A stretch of DNA of 64,000 nucleotides, taken from contig CM053275.1 in the NCBI GenBank assembly GCA_028583415.1, positions 85,802,278 to 85,866,277 on the forward strand, read 5' to 3'. Position numbers and translations under genes: made by a program. The notes beneath the pieces were generated by a model. That model was not told the origin of the DNA. It was given only the letters and a program-made list of their open reading frames with translations, and did no database searches. Source of the stretch: Protea cynaroides (Eukaryota > Streptophyta > Magnoliopsida > Proteales > Proteaceae). Shown piece by piece: positions 46,231 through 56,987 of the stretch. Every line of letters starts with the position of its first letter. The stretch's first letter is position 1.

Positions 46231-49200
46231 GTATGTGACATCTTATTGCGATTTTCTCTTTTCCTTTGCAGTTGTTTAATTTTTCCGTTCTATGTTTGGA
46301 CTTTGAAGTGTTTTATGATTTTGTGTGTCTTCTTTTTTCTTTTTCTTTTTTTTCTTTCTTCTTTTTCTTTTTTTTTTTTTTTTTTTTTTTGGGCTTCGTT
46401 GCTTCTCACTTTCCTCTACAAGCTACTCTAGTTCTTTTCCTTCTATTTAATGACTGTATGTATGTTGGACTGTAACAACTTGAATCTTTTTATTAGTAAA
46501 ACAGTTTTTTAATTAATTGTTTTCACTTGCTTTTTATTGATTTTTGTTGCATCCCTAAGATACCTTCTCTTTAATTGTGTTAGAAAAACTAGGTTTGTTG
46601 TACCAATTTAATTAATTGGGTTGACCACAATTCATTAGGTTTCACTTTGCCTTAATTTTAGTCATCCATGATCAGACTATTATTGAGTCATCAACTATGT
46701 ACGACCCTTATAACCTCAAGGGGTTGCTCTATTGCAAGGAACCTACACCTTAAGAAGTAGAAAGTTCTGAGTTTGACTCTTATTACCGCCATAGAACCAT
46801 TCACATGGGATGTTATGTGTTGTTTCTTTTTTGTTTTGAATGCAAGTGGAATGGTTCTCATTCAACTCCAAAATAATCCAATCCATGTAGTTGTGGGGTC
46901 AGTATGGGACTGTCTAGTCAAGCCAAAGGTCTGGATAATGGATACCCAACATTAGCAAAAAAAATAAATAAATAAATAAATAAATAAAAAAATAAAAAAA
47001 TCAACTACATTATATTTGTTACTCTCTTATCATTTCATTCTGGTTCCATTAGATTCAATGTAAAAAAAAAATTAAAAATAAAAATAAAATCTGTAAAATA
47101 AGATCTTTTCATTGTTTGTTCTAACATAAATAAAAATAAATGCGTTGAAATTTTTTTTTTTACATGACGTTACGTCAGCTTCATGTAAAAAATGATGCAA
47201 AAAGAAAATTTCCTAATAAAACAGGATTTTCTAATGTTTGTTTTAACCTAAAATGCAAAGAAAGATATTAAAAATGTTGGAAAATTTTACATAGAAGAAA
47301 ATTTTCATGTAAAATATGATTCGTAAAAACTAAACAAATAGGGCATGAAGAAAAAATTTTCATGTAAAATATTTGCATAGAAAATTTTACAACAAAACAA
47401 CAAGGCAACTATTCAGGAACCGATCATATGCCGCAAGTCCATGTCCCCATGATCAAGAGTGAGCTTCTCCAGGCTAGAAGCTATTACTCTAACAAGACAA
47501 TGATCAATTGTACCATTTGAAGTAAGGGATTTTTTTTTTATTAATGACACGTGTCAAATGGTTTGATACGACTTCGCTTTTTTTTTGTCCTCTTAATTAG
47601 TATTAATCACTTGGTTTTTAGTGAGGCTAATTTTTTTCAATTCACTTACCTATTCCAAAATCATACAAGATAATGACAACCCTTGACAATGGCATAATGA
47701 TAGGTCATTTTAAAAAATTAAGAATAGAAAAAAAAAACCTTTTATCCCATACTTATAAAAAATTAAGAATAAAAAAAAAGTGTAAAATTCCAAATGCAAA
47801 TGCACCTATAAGGTGTCATTTAGACACTCCCTTCAAGTAATGAGATAACTTTGGTACTTCACAACTCGAGGTAGTTTGTCCCATAGTGCCCAAGCATCAA
47901 GAAACTAGACATGATGCACATAGCAACAAAACTGAGAGAAAGAGCCCTTCGATTAAATGAGAAATCGTGGCTGATTTGTCAGGATTAAACGAGAAATGTC
48001 TAGTTGTGCTTGTGGTACGCTCTATTTGGTATAATTTATATTCATATATATTTATGACTTATTTATAAAAAAATATTTATGAGAATTAATTATGAGTCAT
48101 AAATAATAATTGTTTGGTACTACTAGCATATAAATTATAATTATATAATGGAAAATATGTTTGGCATACTTATGTGAATAATTAATTCTATAACTGTCAG
48201 TTTACTCTTCTACTTTCTCCTATCTATTCCTCTTCCCTTCCATATACCCCTCCCACTTCCCATCTAAGCACTGTCTTCTTCACCTCCTATACTTGCACCA
48301 AGTTCATAGAAACCAAGTAAGCGCTCCCATGTTCTCTCATGGTAGCCACCGTCTGCTACCCACTGCTGCTGCTTGTCACTGTGGAAAGGCTCTAGGCAGC
48401 GAGAGAGGGTGGCTGATATATTCACTGAAGCATAAACCTTAAAAATAAAATAGTAAACAAAGGTGTGAGTTTCCTTTTCGACGGTGGGTGGTAACCATAA
48501 GTCGAAAAAGACGCGTTTCCTTTTGCATGACCATAGTCAAAGCCTCATCAATAGGGGGAAGATCTTAGGTTGGATGGAGGAGCGAACATGATGAAAATCC
48601 GCTCCAGAGATTCGGACTACAATCGAAGCCAATTACAAAGGTTTGGGGGAGGATGAGACCCTTTCGAGGAGGAGATTGAGATAGTGCGGTCATAACCTTT
48701 AGAGCTACCTGTCCTTATCAAGAGTCAGCTCAAAAATAGGGGGGATTCTTAGCCCTGCTGGATCCAGTAGGTGACTTAATTCTTTGTGATCGTAGAACAC
48801 CCCCGTTTGCACCGTTTGCGGGAGGAGAAAGAGAACCTGATCCTGATGGAAATCGAATTCAAGAACAAATGGTTAGGAAGGAGGAGAAGCTTGACTGAAA
48901 AGTAGAATGCATCGCTACTTTAACTGCCTGAACCAAAGACCCACTGCTAGATAAACAGACTAATGCACCCTAGCAGCAAGAAACCAGATGCGCCCTTAAC
49001 AGAGTCAAGGCAATGGTTCTCTACGATCAACTCGACCACCAGGAGAGAGTGCTCTACGATCAGCTAGCACCTGAATCTACCTGTTTTTCTTGGTCACTGA
49101 GACAAAGTGCCATATGGACCATCTTTTGATGACACCAAGACTGTTTAAGAGGCTGAATGGTTTCATACCACTCAAAGATCTCATGAAGCACCATTGAGAT

Positions 49201-49639
49201 GAAGTAATTGGGTGCAAATTAGAGGTGGTAGGTTTTACGCAGCGTCTAAGCACAGTTCGCCTGCGTTGATCAATCAATAGTGTTACCGCCACTCCTATAG
49301 GTAACTTGTTGGATCATACATTTCACTTCTTGCATTCTTTCCCACACTTCATACCCCCCTTCTTCAACCTCATTAGAAGGTTGCTCGACAAAGCTTCAAT
49401 CAGAATCTTTCTCAATTCTGGTGTTTCAGATCACAGATCCATTTTTGTTACTATATCACCGCTACCGCTTCTTGTGACTCAAGAGTTTTGTTAATGCTCA
49501 TGTATGAACAAGAGAAACTTCTTAGAGTTTTGAAATGGTGATTAGAGGCAAAATCTAAAAGGTTGCAAAGGACTTAAAATTTAAAATGAAAGAAATAGGG
49601 AAGTAGAAAAAGTTCCGCACTTTAGGCGTGAGTTTGAGT
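46231..49639. other. Non-coding stretch downstream of the secreted-protein gene
   Basis: Contains the probable 3' UTR (46231-46500 with a T-run at 46371-46390), an AAAT-type simple repeat at 46958-46995, AT-rich DNA and, at 48020-48190, an AT-rich palindromic stretch (CATAAATAATAATTGTTTGG) somewhat like 10430-10560. The 48540-49080 segment is GC-richer but no domain is legible in any frame. No gene is supported. Confidence 0.5.
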
Positions 49640-49769
49640 TTCCCACTTTAGGCGTGAATTTGAGTTCCACACTTTTCCTTTCCCGCAATTTCACTTCTTT
49701 GACTACTTCGTTTGTTTCAACATCTTCTCCTCTGTTGCTTGTTGTGGATCTTTCGATTTGTCTTTTTTT

Positions 49770-50800
49770 ATGGAGCCTCGGTCTTTGTCAGCTGCCTCTT
49801 CTGAGGGCCCCCCTGAAAGCTATGTCATGGACTCTGGTCCTGACTTGAATCCACCTGGTAGTGGCCCTTCACTTTTGTCTCTATCCTCATTGTCTGATGT
49901 TTTGGTGATCCCCAAGGAGGAGGACCCATTTATGCGATTTACCCCTTCTTTGACTCTAGTGGGGAAAGTAATAGCCAGTAAACCGATGCATCAACAAGCA
50001 GTTCTTGAGGGCTTACTGGTGGCGTCGAATATTCGATTGGGGGGGGGGGGGGTCATGCTGCTTTGTTGCGGCCTGATGTTTATACATTTACTTTCCAGCA
50101 TGAGATGGATTTACTGAATGTTTTGGCGGAAGCCCCTTGGTCTGCAGAGGGTAATTTGATTATTTTAGATTGTTGGAATTCCCAAGGCCACTGGGATTTT
50201 GATCATTTTCTAATCTGGGTGCAATTTTTTTGGCATACCTTCAAAGCTAATCACCGATACTATGATTCCAAAGATAGCTGGGGTCCTGGGAAAACCCACT
50301 CACATTATGCATATTGATGGTCTTTTTGGTGGCAAATGTGTTTCATTTCTCCAAGCTTGAGGCTTTTTTACTTTGAAACGTAAACTATAGGAGGATCGTT
50401 TGATCTTACTTCGTTATGAACAACTGCCTTTTTTTTTGTTACTATTGCGGTCTTTTGGGTAATGAATGTGACAGATGTGCGAAATATTATGCGGATTGCC
50501 AATCACACATTCAATCTCACAATTGTGGTAATCCAGTGCAATGTTCTGATATGCCTAGAAGCCATTTCTCTGTGGATCTTAATGGAACTGGCCCTTCGAA
50601 ATGTCTCTTGGAACAAGCTCGTCATTTTCTAACAGCAATGTCATCCTCACAAGTTCAGGAACCTGCAACAGCGTTGCCAGCGGCGGAGTCTTCGTCTCCT
50701 CAGCTGTCTGGTTTATCCTTGGTTCGTTCACTCTCCACTCCTTTACCCAACTAGGTCCAACTAGTTCCATGCCTACACCATCCGTGGTTCCTGTTCAGTC
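49770..50800 (+). pseudogene. LINE ORF1 (RNA-binding protein with DUF4283 and zinc knuckle)
   Basis: ATG at 49770 (MEPRSLSAASSEGPPESYVM), an acidic Ser-rich start, then a DUF4283-type domain: YTFTFQHEMDLLNVLAEAPW and LIILDCWNSQGHWDFDHF. A knuckle near 50430-50480 reads CYYCGLLGNECDRCAKYYAD, the plant LINE pattern with the usual His replaced by Asn. Frame changes at a run of 14 G (50039-50052), which separates the N-terminus from the domain, and again near 50330. ORF1 would coat LINE RNA. Confidence 0.75.
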
Positions 50801-50915
50801 TCGATCTAAGTGGGCATGACAAGAGTATGTTGAGATAGAAGGCAGTCAACCAGAGTCCGGTTATTTTTTAACTTTTGGCCCCGTAGAGGCTGGGGAAATC
50901 ACCCCCACGGGAGCA

Positions 50916-51282
50916 ATGAAGCTACTGAGTTGAACTGTCAGGGATTGGAGGGTCTCTAAGAGTTTGCACTTTGTTTCATCTCCTCCACTCTGATAAGCCT
51001 GACATTGTGTTTTTAATGGAAACTCACCTCTCAAAGGTGAAACTGGAGCATCTTTTTCGGCGGTCTATCTTTTCTCAACAATTTGCGATTGAGCCCATTC
51101 AGTTGGCTAGGGGCTTGGCTTTAATGGAAAAAGGATGTTACCATTCGGATTTTATTCGGCTCAGACCGGATCATTGATTGCCAGGTGCACCTTCCATATT
51201 TACCTATGTTTTATTTATCCTGTGTGTATGGAGATCCGGTTAAACATAGGCGTCAATTGGTTTGGCAGCAACTAGAAGCTTT
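50916..51282 (+). pseudogene. LINE ORF2, endonuclease N-terminal part
   Basis: Starts MKLLS then stop in place of Trp, then NCQGL, the canonical W-N-C-(Q/R)-G-L opening of plant LINE endonucleases. It continues SDKPDIVFLMETHLSKVKLE, with the catalytic Glu in METHL, and later VYGDPVKHRRQLVWQQLEAF, where copia 2 interrupts. Confidence 0.8.
51278..51282. repeat. Left target-site duplication of copia 2
   Basis: GCTTT, repeated at 60916-60920. Confidence 0.92.
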
Positions 51283-51659
51283 TGTAAGTCGGGTGGTCCA
51301 CATGCCACTTGGTCCCACTTAAGTTGGATGATTAACATTAGGATCCTGTGACATGTGGCACCCAGATCACCGTCGATCCTTTATGGGAGGAGACGATTGA
51401 TCTATATAATCCAAGGGTGGGGTCCTGTGTATACTTATGTAAATTGAAAATTTCCATTAGGTTTTCTTGGTTTGAGAATAAGAAGTACACAGAAACCCTA
51501 TCCCCTTCTTCTCTATCTTCTTCATTTGCATACACAGGAGAAGAGGCAAAGAAGCTGTTGCAGGTTGGATCAGAGATGGCGGTGAACGGTCAAGTAATGG
51601 GAGGTACTTATGATTTTTCGCATTTAGCTTTACCTCTATTTGACATGGGATTTCTTGTA
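51283..51659 (+). mobile_element. 5' LTR of copia 2
   Basis: 377 bp, TGTAAGTCGGG to GGGATTTCTTGTA. The final CA is mutated to TA here; the 3' LTR keeps CA. TATA-like CTATATAATCC at about 51401. Confidence 0.93.
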
Positions 51660-51662
51660 TTT

Positions 51663-51674
51663 TGGTATCAGAGT
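51663..51674 (+). other. Primer-binding site of copia 2
   Basis: TGGTATCAGAGT, complementary to the 3' end of initiator tRNA-Met, three bases after the LTR. This is the usual copia primer. Confidence 0.9.
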
Positions 51675-51753
51675 GAGTATTCCCGCCCTCTGTCCACCTA
51701 AAGTATATGTGGTTTTCCCCTTTTAATTTTTCCGATAGACACAAACAAGGAAA

Positions 51754-51755
<2 letters not shown>

Positions 51756-51829
<74 letters not shown>
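51756..51829. repeat. TA microsatellite in the copia 2 leader
   Basis: About 37 TA units. Overlapping open frames are artefacts. Confidence 0.95.
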
Positions 51830-51832
<3 letters not shown>

Positions 51833-51869
51833 AATACTAAAGAATCGGCACGGCACCAATGGTACCATG

Positions 51870-52040
51870 CCGGTGTGCACCCATTTGGCTACCGACCCAT
51901 AGGCCAGCAGGTCAGCGGGCACACACTCGCAGGCTGTCGGCCAGCCAGCGAAGGTGTGCACCCATTTGGCTGCCGACCCACGGGCCCGGCAGCCGGCGGG
52001 CACACACCCGCAAGCCGCCGGCCAGCCAACGAAACCAGGA
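51870..52040. repeat. GC-rich tandem duplication in the copia 2 leader
   Basis: Two units of about 83 bp, each GTGCACCCATTTGGCT(A/G)CCG followed by GACCCA...GGGCACACAC and GGCCAGCCA. Strikingly GC-rich against its AT-rich surroundings. Long frames on both strands come from this composition. Confidence 0.85.
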
Positions 52041-52789
52041 ACCCGCAAGCCGGCCGCCGGACCTTGCAGCCCACGGACACCCAACCGGCAACAACGACCG
52101 CCGGCGGTGGCGCTTAGCCGCGACGAGGCCAGCCCGCAATGGCCAGCCTACCGCAGCCTTGCGCGGCCAGCAACTGCTTGCATAAAATGTTGTGTTGCCG
52201 GTTGGTAATGGTGGCGGCAATTTCTTGGTTGCGGCGGCGTCGTGGTAGAAGCCGTTACGTTTTGGGTTGTAACATATGTTTTGGTTGTAACGCATATGTT
52301 GAATCGATAAAAGTTAATGTGCGATGGCATGTTTTGAAAATTGTATATGTTTCTGATGGTTTGTTTGGAAAGTCAAAGTTTGTTTGTTTTTTTTTTTTAA
52401 AAACATACGTTACTGCGTTTTTGTTTTTCTAATTGTTTAAAGCCCATCATTAATGAGCTTTATTATTGCTTTATGGGCTGACCGGCCCATTTGTTATTTA
52501 AAGAATAATAATAAAAAAATAAAAAAAGGAGGGGTTATTAAATATATGGATTACCCAGATCCGACCTGGTCCAGATAATTTCATCGGGTCGGATCGGCTC
52601 AGATGGCTGATCCGAGGACCCACAATTTAACCCGGATATGGACCCATTATGGTTGGACCGGATTGGTTGAGCCAGTACGAATCATTTTGGTTGGGTTTGT
52701 TTCCGTTTTGACCCAGACCTTTTGAACCAAGTGATTCTGTTATGCTTTTGGTGATAGTTAATATTATTGAATGCTTTTTATTCTTTTTC

Positions 52790-53140
52790 ACCATTATATA
52801 GTTATGAACCGAACGTCATTATTTTAGTGACTGCACTTTTATGACAGTTTGTTCTGAACGTCGCAAAAGTTAAAGAACAGTGACTATATTTGTTATGACA
52901 GTGTGTTCTGAACGTCGCTAAAAATCTAGTTTTCTTGTTTGACATTTACAGACAGAACGTCACAGAATGTATTAATCACTGTTTTAGTGACATTTAAAGA
53001 CAGAACGTCACTGTATATAGATGTACATAACATAATGATTTATCTTTCTGTTTAGTGACATTATAGAATAAACGCCACTAAATATAGGAATACAGTAAGT
53101 TTGTTGTCACTGTTTTAGTGACAGTAATAAACATCATTAA
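52790..53140. repeat. Clustered AACGTC / GTGAC motifs in the copia 2 leader
   Basis: Repeated half-sites: GAACGTC at about 52811, 52856, 52909, 52944 and 52994, and TTTAGTGAC at about 52824, 52963, 53054 and 53113, often paired as GTGACA...GAACGTCAC so that each pair could fold back. Similar AGTGACG-type arrays occur in subterminal regions of plant CACTA transposons, but no CACTA end is evident. Confidence 0.6.
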
Positions 53141-53717
53141 AAGTTAGTGTTACATAAAGTAAAGAATAAGCCATTAAGAACTCTTTAAGATTATTAGGCT
53201 TATGTTAACACAAATGAATGTTTATTTAAAGGATGCCAAAAAAAAAAAAAAAACCCTTATAAAGGTAGGCATCACAAAATTGCATCTTTTACATTGGGAT
53301 TGAATATTTTCTCCACAGGAAAATACTATTTTCTTTTGTCAAAAGATGGAATAAGATAGGGTGTGAAACTGCAAGATAGAGGGAACATTCTTTTGCCTAC
53401 AGGTGTGGAACAACCTTCTGAATTGTAGTGTAGTATTCTAGTCTTATTAATAAAGTTTTGGACAGATGTATACTATATTCTTAGCCCACAGGTAGTTTTA
53501 TAGCATACATCAGTCTATCACTTAAGTTGATGTCAATCAATTTAGTATAAAGTTTCTCATACTAAATTGATTATAAGTTTAGCCCACAGGTAGATTATAA
53601 TTAATTTAGTGTGTTACTGGTTATTGACGTGGGTTGATATCAGTATATAATAGTATGCCATAAATCTAAAGTTTTTTTTGTTTATCTGCAGCTTATAATA
53701 ACCAGATCACTCTCCCA

Positions 53718-54596
53718 ATGCTTATTGGGGAAAACTTTAAAGATTGGAAAGAAAAGGTGCACATAGAATTAGGGTGTTTGGATTTGGACTTGGCGCTCCG
53801 CGTAGATAACCCTACTGAACTTACGGACTCCAGTACTCCAACCCAAATTTCCCATTATGAAAAATGGGAGCGGTCTAACCGTTTAGGGCTAATGATTGTC
53901 ATGAATAACATTGAAAGGAACATTAGAGGGTCCATTCCTGAATGTAAGCTTCTCTCTGAATACATGAAGGTAATAGATTCTCAATTTGTTAGTTCAGACA
54001 AGGCATTAGCATCATCCCTAATGGAACAATTAAGCACCATGCGGCACAGTGGTAAGAAAGGAGTTCGTGATCATATCATGAAAATGAGGGACATTGCTTC
54101 TCAGTTAAAGAATTTGGAATATGAGGTTCAAAAAATTTTCTTAGTCACTTTCATATTTAACTCCCTTCCAAAGGAGTATGACACCTTTAAAGTCTCTTAT
54201 AGCACACAGAAGGCAAAATGGTCAGTGAATGAACTACTGAATATGTGCGTGCAAGAGGAAGGCAGACTCAAGGGGAGCAATATGGAAGTTGCACATCTGG
54301 CAACCACTTCTAACAAAGGGCAAAGCAGCAAGTTCTCAAAGAAGAAGAATAAGGGGAAAGTACCAATAAAGAATGATGGTATTAAAGCTTCTCCTAAATG
54401 CTTCTTCTGCAGGAAGAAAGGACATGTGAAGAAGGATTTCCCTAAGTACAAGAAATGGTTGGAAAAGAAAGGTATTTTCTTATCTTATGTTTGCTATGAA
54501 TCCAATTTAATTGATTCCCATTCAAATAATTGGTGGATTGATTCTGGTTCTACAATCCATGTTGCCAATACCATGCAGGGCTTTCTGCAGACAAGA
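53718..54596 (+). pseudogene. gag and protease start of copia 2
   Basis: Open frame from ATG 53718 (MLIGENFKDWKEKVHIELGC) through a copia gag core (ALASSLMEQLSTMRHSGKKG, VRDHIMKMRDIASQLKNLEY, FIFNSLPKEYDTFKVSYST) to a zinc knuckle CFFCRKKGHVKKDF, where the last Cys is Phe. It continues to the protease active site WWIDSGSTIHVANTM (D-S-G intact). No stop interrupts it for nearly 300 codons. Gypsy LTR B then cuts the protein after GFLQTR. Confidence 0.9.
54592..54596. repeat. Left target-site duplication of gypsy LTR B
   Basis: CAAGA, repeated at 56983-56987. Rejoining the two sides restores the copia reading frame (GFLQTR followed by LPKENERHIYSENW). Confidence 0.88.
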
Positions 54597-56982
54597 TGTC
54601 ACACCCCAATTCTGATCCAACCAGAATGGTGTGAGTGAACCGTCATTGAACCAACGGTTCACACCAGGATCTCGAATAGACCGTGTCCTCTCATACAAAC
54701 CATTGCATATAACCACAATCAGAATATAAATAGTACAGCGGAAGTCTTTCAATAGAATGAACCGAGAATCTACTGATAAATTTAAATAAAATATCTAATT
54801 ATTCAAATTCAAACATAAGATATAATATTCTTACATCCAGTTAATCCAACCGAAAATAATTAAAATAAATAAAAATCCAATCAAAGGTACACGCAGAAAG
54901 GGCACTCGCATGAAGCGTCATGCTCGTCCTCTCCTGCCTGTACATCCAACACAGTAACACCACCATACGCCAGAGCGTTCACATAATCGTCCACCGAGTA
55001 ACCTACATCAACATCTAAAACAATGTACGTACAAAGGGTGAGTTCACAACTTAGCTCAGTAAGACAATCAGACAGTTTCACAATGTTATGCATGAGTAAT
55101 AATCATTTTATGCTGTGGTCTGGTTTAAGTTTGCAATGTGCTATAGAAAGGTTTGGTGGCCCCCACACCTCTTTACATGAGTATGTGGCACCTCATAGAT
55201 CACACCCCCATTGGCCCACATGCACCCATCATGGAATAGAGATAGAGCTAAGATACTCCCGTACCTCCCCTGATGCTCTACCCATACCAGTACCTAAGCC
55301 CCTACTGCCAGGGCTCGCAAATTGGGCTTGCAACTAACCAATCCTATATGTCATCAATGTACGCTCTATCCCAGCACAGCCGTCTACGGCATAAAGATAG
55401 AGCTAAGGCATCCCCGTACCTCCCCTGATGCCCTATCCGCAACTAACCCACTAGGATAGAAACATAACGCAGGTAGACCCTATCCCAACATAACTCCCTA
55501 CGGCATAGAGATAGAGCTAAAGCATCGTGGACAAGCCAGCATCTACCTCGGAGACCACAGTGCCACATAACCATGGCCAGGCCAGCATCAACATCGGAGA
55601 CCATCGTACCACGACCTTACCCTGATGCCCCACCAGTACCAAGTATGTTAAGACAGAATACTACAAAAGGTGCCAGTGTGAGGAATGATCCCAGGCTCAT
55701 GCCCCACTCCACACACTAACGAAAACAATCACATGCCTAACAATCACATCTTATCAATGCATGAACAATAATAATAACTGAAAGTAAAGGATGACATGTG
55801 AATATGCACAAACATCACATCATATATATTCAGTGTCAATAACAAAGATTTACTGTCCATTAATTATTAGGTTTAGTTCAGATTCCCTTACCTGACGTTC
55901 GTTTGATAGATTGCTCCACGTCGCAAGACCCAAACAGAAAGTCACAAAGTCCTACAATATTATTAGGGTTTCATTAGAATATTTTTCTTAGGGATTCATG
56001 TTGGTCGGAAACCAACATGGTTACAAAATTCCCTCACAGAGCTGACCGGTGGCATGTACCGGTCGCAGCTCTGTGGAAGACTGGCGACCGGTATGGTCAG
56101 CCGGTCCCCACAGACCAGCCCCCCGAAAGGTACCGGTGGCAACATATCGGCCGCACTATGTGCAACCGGTATAGTCGACCGGTATGCTCCGGAAGACCAT
56201 ACTTTGGGTTTTTCGACTGCTATCGATCATCCTCCATGGATTTCCAGGGTTTCAGTTATCCATCCTAAGTCTGAGCTTTGAGTTAGAATTTTCTCCAACT
56301 CAGTCAAGTCTAGTTTAGATGATAACCATCCTAGAAGTCGAATCTAGGGTTTGACGGCAACTTAGGGTTTAATATCCAATTAGGGTTTTAGATCAATACC
56401 TACTTTGCATGGTATTGATCCACCCACACAATTATCCTAAAGTCATAGGGTAAGAAGAGTGGTTAAAACACTTACCTTTGACTGGCGTAATGGGAGCGTC
56501 ATCGAACGGTAATGGCGGCACCTCATTCTCCTTTCCAACCTCCTTCTCTTCTCTAGGGTTTGTGAGAGACAATGAAAAGGATTTGAGGAGGTTTAAGGGT
56601 GTATTTATAGGCTAAAATTAGGGTTTAGTAATCCTAATAGGATTACGATTAGGATTACGAAAGTCTTAGGATTCGAAATCAGGAAAGTGGGACCCTCAGA
56701 AGTCAATTTCTGGATCTCCGCACTCAGCTGCGCAGAGCTGACCGGTCGATCGGTACCAAGACCGGTACCATCGACCGGTCAACATAAAATCATGTTGATT
56801 TGATCGTCTTTGGTCCGATTTCGTACCTGTTTGTCATCCGCTCGTCCCGTCTGGCTCGGTGATGATCGGAAGACCTGTTACGACATAAAACCAAGGTTTA
56901 GACCGGGTTTACGGAGTGCGGGTCTTACAACTCCCCCACCCTTAAAAGAATTTCATCCTGAAATTTGCATGTAGGTCTCACA
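54597..56982 (-). mobile_element. Gypsy LTR B with a 53-bp internal stub
   Basis: Minus strand: 56982-56930 is the end of an internal region (AAATTTCAGGATGAAATTC, then AAGGGTGGGGGAGT polypurine tract). 56929-54597 is an LTR beginning TGTAAGACCCGCACTCC and ending GGGGTGTGACA. It is homologous to LTRs A and C. It carries a cluster of ACCGGT motifs at 56785-56700, TATAAATAC at 56609-56601, a second ACCGGT cluster at 56190-56030, and degenerate TAGCTCTATCTCT repeats (55230-55515). The whole segment, stub included, is bounded by CAAGA. Confidence 0.88.
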
Positions 56983-56987
56983 CAAGA

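Noticed and set aside
48020..48190. AT-rich palindromic stretch as a MITE
   Set aside because: No convincing terminal inverted repeats with a target duplication; composition alone explains the resemblance to 10430-10560.
51698..52295. Pro/Ala/Arg-rich frames of up to 136 codons
   Set aside because: Caused by the GC-rich island and microsatellite; open on several frames at once without codon signature.
53417..53432. CACTACA on the minus strand as a CACTA transposon end
   Set aside because: No matching opposite terminus and no 3-bp target duplication.
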